From the NCBI RefSeq assembly GCF_002735645.1, contig NZ_PDZG01000054.1, positions 1-32,545 on the forward strand: DNA of 32,545 bases, read 5' to 3'. The notes under the pieces were generated by a model that worked only from the letters and a program-made list of their open reading frames with translations, was not told where the DNA came from and did no database searches. The stretch is from Iodobacter sp. BJB302 (GTDB lineage: Bacteria > Pseudomonadota > Gammaproteobacteria > Burkholderiales > Chitinibacteraceae). This document shows, piece after piece, positions 6,429 through 14,545 of the stretch. Each line of letters starts with the position of its first letter. Position 1 is the stretch's first letter. The position numbers and the translations under genes were made by a program.

Positions 6429-8426
6429 ATGCTGCATCTCTTAAATACTCCCCAACGCGAGGCTGTCGTTTATCTGGGCGGGCCTTGCCTCGTCTTGGCG
6501 GGCGCTGGCTCGGGCAAGACGCGGGTGATTACGCAGAAGATTGCGTATTTAATTGAGAAGGCGGGCATGAACGCCAAAAACATCGCGGCGATTACCTTTA
6601 CTAATAAGGCCGCGCGCGAGATGCAGGAGCGTGTGGGGGCGCTGCTGCCTAAGGAAATGCTCAAGGGGCTGACGGTTTCTACCTTTCACTCCCTGGGGCT
6701 GAAAATGCTGAGGGAAGAAGCGCGGCATCTGGGCTATAAACCGCAGTTTTCTATTCTGGATTCGGCAGACGCTGCCAAGATTATCAGCGAGCAACTTGTC
6801 ACCACCGATAAGCAGCTGATTCGAACCAGCATGAGCCAGATTTCCATGCTGAAGAACGATCGCATCTCGCCAGAAAAAGCGCTGAATATGGCGCAATCAG
6901 AGGGCGAATTACAGCTGGCCAGGTTGTATACCTCCTACCAGGACACCTTGTTTGCTTATCAGGCACTGGATTTTGATGATCTGATTCGCCTGCCTGTCGA
7001 TTTATTCGAGGCGAATCCCGAAGTTTTGGAAAAATGGCAAAACCGTCTGCGCTATTTGCTGGTGGATGAATATCAGGATACCAATACCACCCAGTATCAA
7101 CTGGTTAAGTTGCTGGCTGGCGTAACAGGTTTGTTTACAGCGGTTGGGGATGACGACCAGTCTATCTATGCCTGGCGTGGTGCAAATGTGGATAATTTGC
7201 GCCTATTGCAAGAGGATTTTCCCAAACTGCAAGTGATTAAGCTGGAGCAAAATTATCGCTCTATGGCGCGTATTTTGCGCTGTGCCAATGCGGTGATCGG
7301 CAATAATCCTAAGCTGTTTGAGAAAAAGCTCTGGTCTGATCTTGGGGTGGGCGATCCGATTATGGTGATCGAAACCAAAACGGAGGAAGAAGAAGCGGCG
7401 ATGGTACTGGATCATCTGGAATCGAGCCGCTTTTTAAGCAATGGTAAGTATTCCAACTATGCCATTTTGTACCGGGGCAATCATCAGGCCCGGATTATCG
7501 AACAGCAGATGTGGGGGCGCCGTATTCCCTATGTGATTTCGGGCGGGCAATCGTTTTACGATAAGGCCGAGATTAAAGACGTGCTGGCCTATTTACGACT
7601 GATCGCCAATCAGGACGATGATCCGGCGTTTATTCGCTCTGTGACGACGCCTAAGCGTGGCGTGGGCAATGTTACGCTGGAAAAACTGGGCAGCTATGCG
7701 GCCACCCGCAATGTGTCTTTCTTTACTGCAGTATATGAAGAAGGCTTTATTCATCAGGTACAAGCCGCACAGTACGAGCCTTTGCGCCTGTTTTGCGATT
7801 TTATCAATCGCATGCAAGACCGTGCAATTAAAGAGCCAGCCGGGCCTTTATTAAATGAGCTGCTGCTGGGGATTGATTTTGAAACATGGCTTTATGAAAA
7901 CGACGAGCCACGCCCGGCCGAAAGCAAGTGGAAAAACGTACAGGATTTAGTGGCCTGGATTACCAAAAAAGGCGAGGAAGACGACAAAAGCCTGATTGAT
8001 ATCGTGCAAACCATCGCGCTGATCACCATGCTGGAAGGGCGTGATGAAGAAGAAGTCGATGCGGTGAAGTTATCTACACTGCATGCATCCAAAGGGCTGG
8101 AATATCCGCATGTGTTTTTGATCGGCTGTGAAGAAAACATCCTGCCGCATCAGAATTCAATTGAAAGCAATATGGTGGAAGAAGAGCGGCGGCTGATGTA
8201 TGTGGGCATTACCCGCGCCCAGCGCACGCTCACCATCAGTTATTGCGGCAAGCGCCGCCGCGCTGGTGAATGGCAAATTACCGAGCCAAGCCGCTTTTTA
8301 AAAGAATTACCACCCGAAGATGTGATCATCAGCGGCCGCCTGGCAGGGGATAAGCCCAAACCCGCCATGACAAAGGAAGAGCGTAAAGCTAAAAATGCCG
8401 AGCTGATGGCAAGGATTGGGAAGTAA
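6429..8426 (+). CDS. rep: ATP-dependent DNA helicase Rep
   Basis: Superfamily 1 3'-5' helicase that helps replication forks pass protein barriers. The 665-residue protein is near the length of E. coli Rep (673). It shows Walker A GAGSGKT (25-31), motif Ia TFTNKAAREM, motif II LLVDEYQDTNT, motif III GDDDQSIYAWRGA, motif IV LEQNYRS, motif V LSTLHASKGLEYPHVFLIG and motif VI EERRLMYVGITRAQ. Rep-specific stretches such as YAILYRGNHQ.R and ISGGQSFYDKAEIKD..AYLR favour Rep over UvrD or PcrA. The start ATG at 6429 has AGGG about seven bases upstream. It appears monocistronic. Confidence 0.95.
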   Translation: MLHLLNTPQREAVVYLGGPCLVLAGAGSGKTRVITQKIAYLIEKAGMNAKNIAAITFTNKAAREMQERVGALLPKEMLKGLTVSTFHSLGLKMLREEARHLGYKPQFSILDSADAAKIISEQLVTTDKQLIRTSMSQISMLKNDRISPEKALNMAQSEGELQLARLYTSYQDTLFAYQALDFDDLIRLPVDLFEANPEVLEKWQNRLRYLLVDEYQDTNTTQYQLVKLLAGVTGLFTAVGDDDQSIYAWRGANVDNLRLLQEDFPKLQVIKLEQNYRSMARILRCANAVIGNNPKLFEKKLWSDLGVGDPIMVIETKTEEEEAAMVLDHLESSRFLSNGKYSNYAILYRGNHQARIIEQQMWGRRIPYVISGGQSFYDKAEIKDVLAYLRLIANQDDDPAFIRSVTTPKRGVGNVTLEKLGSYAATRNVSFFTAVYEEGFIHQVQAAQYEPLRLFCDFINRMQDRAIKEPAGPLLNELLLGIDFETWLYENDEPRPAESKWKNVQDLVAWITKKGEEDDKSLIDIVQTIALITMLEGRDEEEVDAVKLSTLHASKGLEYPHVFLIGCEENILPHQNSIESNMVEEERRLMYVGITRAQRTLTISYCGKRRRAGEWQITEPSRFLKELPPEDVIISGRLAGDKPKPAMTKEERKAKNAELMARIGK

Positions 8427-8942
8427 GTTGTGCCCGGCAGGGCCGGTGGCCTGCAGAAAAAACGGCCACTCACAGAGCGGGTAAAGTGAGCATTTGCTAA
8501 GGGGAACCTTGTACTTGCTCAACGCTCTGAGCATCTAGGATTTGCAATTTTGCTGCGTGACTTCGTTTGACTAAACACTTACTGATTTACATCTAAGAAT
8601 TCTTATTCGGAAGGCGTATTCTGCTTGCCACATGCAACAGGATGATCTGTGCGTGTGATTTGCCTGGCAGATTGATACTGCCCCAAGTCTTGAATGCAGA
8701 TAATTTGAGCAAGAGATCCGTACTTTTTAGCGATGAAATATCTTCACTTCTGGCATTCCGCCGGCGGAGTCGGAACTTATTCATGCGGATGGGATAATCG
8801 CAATAGGCTAAGACGAAAATGTATGCTTGCACAAAGTAAGCATTTTGTAGGTATGATCGCGAACAAAATCAAGAAATCAGAAAGAAAATTATCCAAGATA
8901 TTTTTGATTTGAAGATTCCACCTTATTCAGGAGTAAGACCTA
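8427..8942. other. 516-base gene-free region between rep and pykA
   Basis: It holds a probable rep-proximal hairpin (GCAGGGCC-GGT-GGCCTGC, near 8440-8455, one bulged base, no T-run) and the pykA promoter and leader at its right end. A minus-strand frame at 8593-8832 is open for 79 codons but has no ribosome binding site, a GTG start inside the pykA promoter and no family I recognise, so I do not call it. The rest shows nothing I can assign. Confidence 0.5.
8827..8857 (+). promoter_or_regulatory. Candidate sigma70 promoter for pykA
   Basis: TTGCAC (8827-8832) and TATGAT (8852-8857) are separated by 19 bases, a little longer than ideal, and lie 85 bases before the pykA start. The hexamers are good matches but the spacing lowers confidence. 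Confidence 0.4.
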
Positions 8943-10373
8943 ATGATCAGAGGCACAAAGATTGTTGCAACCCTCGGCCCCGCTTCCAACGACCCTAAGG
9001 TCCTGGAACAGCTGATTCAGGCCGGGGTGAATATGGTTAGGCTGAACTTCTCCCATGGCACCGCACAAGACCATACCGATCGCGCTAATTTAGTGCGTTC
9101 TATTGCAGAGCGCCTCGGGCAATCTGTTGCGGTTCTGGCTGATTTGCAAGGCCCCAAGATTCGCGTTGGTAAGTTTGAAAACGGCAAAATTGAGCTGGTA
9201 AAAGGCACTGAGTTTATTCTGGATGCGGCATGTGAGCTGGGTAATCAGGATTATGTGGGCCTGGATTACAAAGAATTGCCAAATGATGTGGTGCCGGGCG
9301 ATATTTTATTGCTGGATGACGGCAAAATTAAGCTGGAAGTCATTTCGGTAACGGGCGTTAAAGTTTTAACTAAAGTGCTTGTAGGCGGTACCTTATCTAA
9401 TAATAAGGGTATCAATCGCCAGGGCGGCGGCTTAACAGCACCGGCGCTGACCGAAAAAGACATGGCCGATATCAAAACAGCGGCTGCATTGCACGCTGAT
9501 TATGTGGCTGTTTCCTTCCCTAAGAGTGGCAGCGATATGCACCTGGCGCGCACTCTTTTGCTGGCAGAAGGCAGCCATGCAGGCTTGATCGCCAAAATTG
9601 AGCGCACCGAAGCCATCACCAATCTGGTAGAAATCCTGGAAGCGTCCGACGGTATTATGGTGGCGCGTGGTGATCTGGCCGTTGAAGTGGGCGATGCGGC
9701 AGTACCTGCTTTGCAAAAGCGCATGATTAAAATGGCGCGTCAGATGCGTAAATTGTCGATTACGGCGACGCAAATGATGGAATCCATGATCAGCAGCCCA
9801 GTGCCTACACGCGCTGAAGTGTCTGATGTGGCTAATGCGGTGCTTGATGGTACAGATGCGGTGATGTTGTCGGCTGAATCAGCTGCGGGTAAGTACCCTG
9901 TAGAATCTGTAGAAGCCATGTTGCGTGTTTGCCAGGAAGTAGAAAAACACGCAGATATGCAAAGCGATAATGATTTTATCAGCGATGCAGTGGTTGAGCG
10001 TATCGATCAGGGTATTTCCATGGCGGCGGTGTATGCTGCCAGCCATTTGCCTATGAAGGCGATTGTGGCTCTGACTGATTCAGGTACTTCGGTACTGTGG
10101 CTGTCACGCTATATCAGCGCCGTTCCTATTATGGCCGTTACACAAAACCTGGCAACTTACCGTAAACTTGCTTTATATCGCCATGTTCAGCCCATGCTTA
10201 TGCCAGAATCCGTAGGTAATGAGCGTGATGCGCAAATTGCCCATGTAAAAATGGCCCTGGTGCGTGATGATCGTGTTGTTGCTGGTGATTGCTTCGCAAT
10301 GACTTGGGGTTCGCAAGCCGGTCTGGGTGCAAACACCCTGCAAATTGTAAAAATCGACACTCCGCAGGCTTAA
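8943..10373 (+). CDS. pykA: Pyruvate kinase (PykA type)
   Basis: Converts phosphoenolpyruvate and ADP to pyruvate and ATP, the last step of glycolysis. The 476-residue protein matches the class II enzyme: TKIVATLGPAS at the N-terminus, NMVRLNFSHG, the ADLQGPKIRVG strand, the LSNNKGIN block, the catalytic lysine in LIAKIERTEA, the metal and substrate region MVARGDLAVEVG, and the ITATQMMESM signature. The C-terminal domain is present. The ATG at 8943 has AGGAG at 8929-8933, nine bases upstream. It ends in front of a strong terminator and appears to be transcribed alone. Confidence 0.96.
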   Translation: MIRGTKIVATLGPASNDPKVLEQLIQAGVNMVRLNFSHGTAQDHTDRANLVRSIAERLGQSVAVLADLQGPKIRVGKFENGKIELVKGTEFILDAACELGNQDYVGLDYKELPNDVVPGDILLLDDGKIKLEVISVTGVKVLTKVLVGGTLSNNKGINRQGGGLTAPALTEKDMADIKTAAALHADYVAVSFPKSGSDMHLARTLLLAEGSHAGLIAKIERTEAITNLVEILEASDGIMVARGDLAVEVGDAAVPALQKRMIKMARQMRKLSITATQMMESMISSPVPTRAEVSDVANAVLDGTDAVMLSAESAAGKYPVESVEAMLRVCQEVEKHADMQSDNDFISDAVVERIDQGISMAAVYAASHLPMKAIVALTDSGTSVLWLSRYISAVPIMAVTQNLATYRKLALYRHVQPMLMPESVGNERDAQIAHVKMALVRDDRVVAGDCFAMTWGSQAGLGANTLQIVKIDTPQA

Positions 10374-10410
10374 CACCACTTGTTAAGGCGCAACGCGCAG
10401 ATGTAAGTCA

Positions 10411-10464
10411 AACGGCGTGATACTCTGGCGGCCCGGCGGGCAGTCAGGGCGCGCCGTTTTTTTT
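10411..10464 (+). terminator. Rho-independent terminator after pykA
   Basis: AACGGCG (10411-10417) pairs with CGCCGTT (10452-10458), enclosing a GC-rich loop that can itself fold, and an uninterrupted run of eight T follows at 10457-10464. Confidence 0.75.
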
Positions 10465-10525
10465 GTCCCAAATATGGGCTTGCTGGCGGTACTGAGCACA
10501 ATCTTTTAAATAGGAAGTGATCCCC

Positions 10526-11029
10526 ATGCGTAAAGGGGTATATGCAGGTAGTTTTGATCCGGTGACAAATGGCCATCTGTGGATGATCGAGCATGGCGTA
10601 GGTATGTTCGATGAAATGATTGTTGCGATTGGTGATAATCCGGACAAAACATATACCTTTAGCCTGGCAGAGCGTTTGGCCATGCTCAGAGAAACCACCG
10701 CACATTTGCCCTCCTTGCGGGTGGAGTCTTTTGAAAATTCATTTCTGGTGAATTATGCCCGCGAGCAAGGGGCTAATTTTATTCTGCGCGGCATCCGTGA
10801 AGCTGCCGATTACGAATTCGAGCGCAAAATGCGTTATGTAAACGCTGATCTTGCCCCGCATATTGATACTGTGTTTCTGATGCCACCGCGTGAAATCGCA
10901 GAGGTCAGCTCTACCATGGTGAAGGGGCTTGTCGGGCCTGCTGGCTGGCAGGGCGTAGTGCGGCAATATGTACCCGAGCCGGTGTTTAACCGCTTTCTGG
11001 CGCTGCGGGCAAATCAGGCTCAGCCTTAA
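10526..11029 (+). CDS. CoaD-like nucleotidyltransferase (pantetheine-phosphate adenylyltransferase family)
   Basis: Expected reaction: ATP plus 4'-phosphopantetheine gives dephospho-CoA, the fourth step of coenzyme A synthesis. The 167-residue product keeps the family fold markers: [10 protein letters not shown] with the nucleotidyl-transfer histidine at residue 17, Lys41, Arg88 and Arg91 in LRGIR, and SST at 128-130. Several positions differ from the usual enzyme: Trp follows the GHL motif where Asp is common, and the [16 protein letters not shown] helix replaces the usual YEFQLALMNRKLAP. It could be the only CoaD or a paralogue with another substrate. The ATG at 10526 has AGGAAG at 10512-10517; an in-frame GTG at 10517 overlaps that site and is unlikely. 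Confidence 0.75.
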   Translation: MRKGVYAGSFDPVTNGHLWMIEHGVGMFDEMIVAIGDNPDKTYTFSLAERLAMLRETTAHLPSLRVESFENSFLVNYAREQGANFILRGIREAADYEFERKMRYVNADLAPHIDTVFLMPPREIAEVSSTMVKGLVGPAGWQGVVRQYVPEPVFNRFLALRANQAQP

Positions 11030-11161
11030 GCCTGAGGCTGCAGTATGGCTGGTATTTTAAGCGCGGCGTGGCCTGATATCGGAGCGGTAGTCGATTAGTG
11101 CAGGCTGGTTTTTGCTCTGCCTGTTACACTTCTGCTTTTATGTGCTCAAGATTTTATAAAA

Positions 11162-12103
11162 ATGGCTGATATCGCTAGCTTTCGTAACCGCTTTGCCAAA
11201 AACGTTAAACATTGGGGCAAATGGGCCCGCCGGCAGGGCATTACTTGCTACCGTGTATACGATAGAGATGTACCCGAATTCCCTGTGATCGTTGATTTCT
11301 ATGAAGGCCGTGTGCACTTGCAGGAAGTGGCAACCGGCTGGATGGAAAGCGATGAAGACCATGCCGCCTGGCTGGAAGCGATTCGCAATGCCTGCGCCGA
11401 AGTGCTGGATATTGATGAATCTGCCGTGGTGCTGAAATTGCGCCAGCGCCAAAAAGGCCTGCAGCAGTATGAAAAGCTGGAAGGCGAGCTGTCTGAAGAC
11501 TTTGTGGTGCAGGAAGGCGGTAATCAATTCTGGGTGAATTTAGGTGCTTATCTGGATACCGGCTTATTTCTGGATCACCGCAATACCCGCAAACGGGTGA
11601 TGGAAGAAGCCAAAGGCAAACGCTTCCTGAATCTGTTCAGCTATACCGGCTCCTTTAGTGTTTACGCTGCCGCCGGTGGGGCCACACATACCACTACCGT
11701 GGATATGTCGAATACTTATTTAGAATGGGCTGAGCGCAATTTTGCCTTAAACGGTATGGATCCATCCCGCCATCAGCGTGTGCGTGCCGATGTGTTTGAG
11801 TTTTTGTCCGAAGCTTTGGGCGAGTCAACTCGTTACGATTTAATCGTCTTAGACCCACCTTCGTTCTCTAACTCCAAAAAGATGAATGGTATTTTGGATA
11901 TTCAGCGAGATCACTCGTGGATCTTAGAAAGCGTTTTAGGCCTCTTAAAGCCCGGTGGCGTGCTGTATTTTTCTAATAATCTACGCACCTTTGTTTTGGA
12001 TGATTGGCTTAAGCCACTGTGCACCGATATTTCGGCGCAATCTGTCCCAGAAGACTTCCGCAACCGCAAAATCCATCAGTGCTTTAGATTTGTGAAGCCC
12101 TAA
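11162..12103 (+). CDS. rlmK: 23S rRNA methyltransferase RlmK-like (stand-alone)
   Basis: Class I SAM-dependent methyltransferase, by similarity responsible for N7-methylation of G2069 in 23S rRNA. The 313 residues match the C-terminal half of the E. coli fusion RlmKL, not the THUMP-containing RlmL half. N-terminal part: WGKWARRQGITCYRVYDRD and VLKLRQRQKGLQQYEKL. Catalytic part: VNLGAYLDTGLFLDHRNTR, the SAM loop NLFSYTGSFSVYAAAGGA, VDMSNTYLEWAERN, and motif IV LDPPSFSNSKKM. Separate rlmK genes are expected in betaproteobacteria. The start ATG at 11162 has no strong ribosome binding site. A dispersed repeat follows the stop by 17 bases. Confidence 0.85.
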   Translation: MADIASFRNRFAKNVKHWGKWARRQGITCYRVYDRDVPEFPVIVDFYEGRVHLQEVATGWMESDEDHAAWLEAIRNACAEVLDIDESAVVLKLRQRQKGLQQYEKLEGELSEDFVVQEGGNQFWVNLGAYLDTGLFLDHRNTRKRVMEEAKGKRFLNLFSYTGSFSVYAAAGGATHTTTVDMSNTYLEWAERNFALNGMDPSRHQRVRADVFEFLSEALGESTRYDLIVLDPPSFSNSKKMNGILDIQRDHSWILESVLGLLKPGGVLYFSNNLRTFVLDDWLKPLCTDISAQSVPEDFRNRKIHQCFRFVKP

Positions 12104-12120
12104 GTTAGTACTGCTAAATC

Positions 12121-12225
12121 CTGAACCACAGAGAACACGAAGAGCACCGAGTTTCACAGAGAAATATGATTTTTTGATTTTCTCTGTGACCTCTGTGCTC
12201 TCATTTTCTCTGTGTTTAAAGTTTG
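12121..12225. repeat. Dispersed CACAGAG/CTCTGTG repeat, full copy
   Basis: An imperfect palindrome made of short reiterations of CACAGAG, CACGAAGAG and CACCGAG on the left, and CTCTGTG units on the right. The core arms TCACAGAGAAA (12154-12164) and TTTCTCTGTGA (12179-12189) are exact inverted repeats. The outer layout (GAACCACAGAG ... CTCTGTGTTTAAAG) matches the copy at 13663-13821. It lies between rlmK and the fusion nuclease gene and could affect their transcription as an RNA hairpin. Confidence 0.7.
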
Positions 12226-12272
12226 GCACATTTAAATACCAAGCTGACTTGCTTGTCTGGAACGCCCCGTTA

Positions 12273-13664
12273 ATGAACAATCCCTATTTCTCTTTTCCCC
12301 TTGTGCTGGTTGATCTGGAAACCACGGGGGCAAATCCTCAGCGGGATCGCATCACCGAAGTGGGCATTGTGCAGATTGATGAGCAGGGCAGCCGTAGCTG
12401 GTCCAGCTTGGTTAATCCTGAGCAAGAAATCCCCGCGTTTATTCAAGAATTAACCGGCATCAGCAATGAGATGGTGGCAGATGCGCCGCTGTTTGCTGAG
12501 ATTGCACCTGAAGTTTTAGATCTTCTACAGGGAAGGGTGTTTGTAGCCCATAACGCGCGGTTTGATTACGGCTTTTTAAAACAAGAATTTAAACGTCTCG
12601 ATATGCGTTTGCAGGCGCAGGTGCTGTGCACCGTTAAGCTGTCGCGCAAACTTTACCCTGCTGAACATAAGCACAGCTTGGATGCTTTGATCGCACGCTA
12701 TGGGCTGACTTTCTCTGGTGGTCGTCACCGTGCGCTCACCGATGCCGAGCTTTTGCAGCAGTTTTTGGATGTGGCGCTGAAAGATCATGGCTTTGAGGTG
12801 CTGCATCAAGCGATTGCCGAATTATTGCGCCAGCCTGCCTTGCCACCCGCGCTCGATCCTGTCCAAATCGACGAACTGCCTGAGTCTTCCGGCGTATATA
12901 TTTTTTACGGCTCGGACGATGTGGCGCTTTATATCGGCAAAAATCACAATATTCGTAAACGGGTGCTGGCTCACTTTAGCGATGGCAATCCTAAGGAAGT
13001 GCAGCTGGCTAAGCGGACGCAACGCCTCGCTTGGCATGAAACAGCAGGTGAATTAGGAGCGCTATTGCTGGAAACCAGCCTTGTTTCCCAATTAGAGCCA
13101 AGCTACAACCCGCCACAGCGACGGATTAAAGAACTAGGTGCGTGGCGTTTGGTTTCTAAAGACGACGTACTACAGCCCTATTGGACGCCGTGGGCCGAAG
13201 TGGGTGCGGAACCAGTATTTGGCCCCTTCCGCTCGCGCCGTGAAGCTGCCAATGTGCTGAATAAAATGATTGATGGTCACGGGCTGTGTCGGCAAATTTT
13301 GGGTCTAGAGCCCAAGCCTAAATCGCTTGCACCTTGCTCGGCGTTTTTAGAAAGTCGTTGCCGGGGCGCCTGTGTAGGCCGCGATATCACCCACAACGCG
13401 CGTTTTTCTGCCGCGATGGAGCGATATCGCTTTCCCGTGTGGCCCTACAAGGGCGCCGTTGCGCTGGCAGAAGGCCCAGAATGGGCTCCCGTGCTGCAAG
13501 TGTTCGATCAATGGTGCTATCTGGGGGCGATCAATCATATCGACGAGTTAGCCACCTTAATGGCCAAGCCACGTCAGTTTGAACTCGATGTATTTAAGTT
13601 GATTCAGAAAGAATTCAAAAAGCAGGGGCATAAATTGCAGAAGCTTGGAGAGGGAAATCTTTAA
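12273..13664 (+). CDS. DnaQ-like exonuclease fused to a UvrC/Cho-like GIY-YIG nuclease
   Basis: A 463-residue two-nuclease protein, probably in DNA repair. Residues 9-170 form a DEDDh 3'-5' exonuclease of the DnaQ type: Asp14 and Glu16 (LVDLETTG), Asp98 (AHNARFDYGF), His152 and Asp157 (HRALTDAE). Residues 205-280 form a GIY-YIG domain as in UvrC and Cho: GVYIFYG, ALYIGK, and the metal-binding Glu267 in GALLLETSLVSQLEPSYN. Four cysteines, Cys339, Cys355, Cys363 and Cys367, follow with the C-x7-C-x3-C ending that UvrC uses for its [4Fe-4S] cluster. The helicase-interaction and HhH regions of UvrC are absent. The ATG at 12273 starts the exonuclease domain at the family position; upstream in-frame sequence is repeat DNA. 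Dispersed repeats lie on both sides of the gene. Confidence 0.9.
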   Translation: MNNPYFSFPLVLVDLETTGANPQRDRITEVGIVQIDEQGSRSWSSLVNPEQEIPAFIQELTGISNEMVADAPLFAEIAPEVLDLLQGRVFVAHNARFDYGFLKQEFKRLDMRLQAQVLCTVKLSRKLYPAEHKHSLDALIARYGLTFSGGRHRALTDAELLQQFLDVALKDHGFEVLHQAIAELLRQPALPPALDPVQIDELPESSGVYIFYGSDDVALYIGKNHNIRKRVLAHFSDGNPKEVQLAKRTQRLAWHETAGELGALLLETSLVSQLEPSYNPPQRRIKELGAWRLVSKDDVLQPYWTPWAEVGAEPVFGPFRSRREAANVLNKMIDGHGLCRQILGLEPKPKSLAPCSAFLESRCRGACVGRDITHNARFSAAMERYRFPVWPYKGAVALAEGPEWAPVLQVFDQWCYLGAINHIDELATLMAKPRQFELDVFKLIQKEFKKQGHKLQKLGEGNL

Positions 13665-13821
13665 ACCCACATCTTGAAACACGGAGAGCACAGAGGACAC
13701 GGAGTTTCACGGAGAAAACTTTAAGGCTGCATAAAAGGCAATTAAATGGCTCTTATCCTTCTTTTTTTTCTCCGTGACCCTCTGTGTTTTCCTTTTCCTC
13801 CGTGTTTCAAGACGTGGGTTT
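13663..13821. repeat. Dispersed repeat with 24-bp terminal inverted repeats, between convergent genes
   Basis: The arms 13663-13686 and 13798-13821 are inverted repeats of 24 bases with one mismatch; the innermost 14 are CTTGAAACACGGAG and its exact complement. Internal units of CACGGAG, CACAGAG and CTCCGTG repeat the pattern of the 12121 copy. The left arm includes the stop codon region of the fusion nuclease gene, and the right arm ends 13 bases before the stop of the minus-strand methylase, so the fold could act as a bidirectional terminator. Confidence 0.8.
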
Positions 13822-13834
13822 GGATGTAAGCCGT

Positions 13835-14545
13835 TTAAGCCGCGTAAATCACAAACACCGTCGGGCGTTTGTGCAGATCCGGCTTAGGACCGCTCTTCCA
13901 GTCTGCTACCGTCTTGCTCAGCATCAACTCATTAGACGTGGTTAGATCACAAGCTACGGTGAGCTGGGTGCTGCCTTTTAAGCCTACTAAAAGTGCATCA
14001 AATAAAGCGCCGTTGCGGTAAGGCGTTTCAATCATTAGCTCGGCTTGTTTATTACGATAGGAATCGTTTTCTAACGAGCGAATCGCTTCAAGGCGCGCAG
14101 GGTCTTGCGAGGGAATATAGCCGTTAAAGCGAAACTTCTGGCCATTCGCGCCTGCTCCCATCAAGGCGAGCAAGATCGATGACGGGCCAACCAGCGGCGC
14201 GACTTTAATGCCTTTACGGTGGGCTAAGCGGATCAGGTTGGCACCGGGGTCGGCCACACCGGGGCAGCCCGCTTCGCTCATCAAGCCTACATCATGACCA
14301 TCCAGTAGCGGCTTGAGCAGTGCACTGAGCGCATCTTCCTTGGTGTGTTCATTCAGCTCTTCCATCCACAGGCTGCGTAGCTCGTGCGGCGTGCCAAATT
14401 CTTTTAAGAAGGCCCGTGCGGTTTTAGGGGCTTCAACAATAAAGTGTGTTAAACGCTGCGCCGTGGCGAGTACGTCCGCTGGAATCACGCTGGCCAGTGT
14501 GTCTGTACCGAGTGGGACAGGAATCAAATACAGGGTGCCGCTCAT
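13835..14545 (-). CDS. RsmI-like tetrapyrrole methylase-family SAM methyltransferase
   Basis: The 236-residue protein belongs to the corrin/porphyrin methylase fold used by RsmI, the 16S rRNA C1402 2'-O-methyltransferase. Visible motifs are GTLYLIPVPLGTDTL at the N-terminus, LMSEAGCPGVADPGANLI in the SAM-binding loop, and VAPLVGPSSILLALMGAG. It lacks the C-terminal tail of full RsmI, and the usual AEDTR element after the first helix reads EAPKTAR. It is therefore probably a paralogue, and its substrate is uncertain. It overlaps the Maf gene upstream in an ATGA junction at 14542-14545, so the two are coupled. Confidence 0.85.
   Translation of the reverse strand: MSGTLYLIPVPLGTDTLASVIPADVLATAQRLTHFIVEAPKTARAFLKEFGTPHELRSLWMEELNEHTKEDALSALLKPLLDGHDVGLMSEAGCPGVADPGANLIRLAHRKGIKVAPLVGPSSILLALMGAGANGQKFRFNGYIPSQDPARLEAIRSLENDSYRNKQAELMIETPYRNGALFDALLVGLKGSTQLTVACDLTTSNELMLSKTVADWKSGPKPDLHKRPTVFVIYAA

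Noticed and set aside
8593-8832. 79-codon minus-strand frame upstream of pykA
   Set aside because: GTG start within the pykA promoter region, no ribosome binding site, no recognised family. Kept only as a finding.
12121-13821. CRISPR-like array suggested by the repeated CACAGAG units
   Set aside because: Units are short, irregular and palindromic, with no constant-length spacers and no cas genes.
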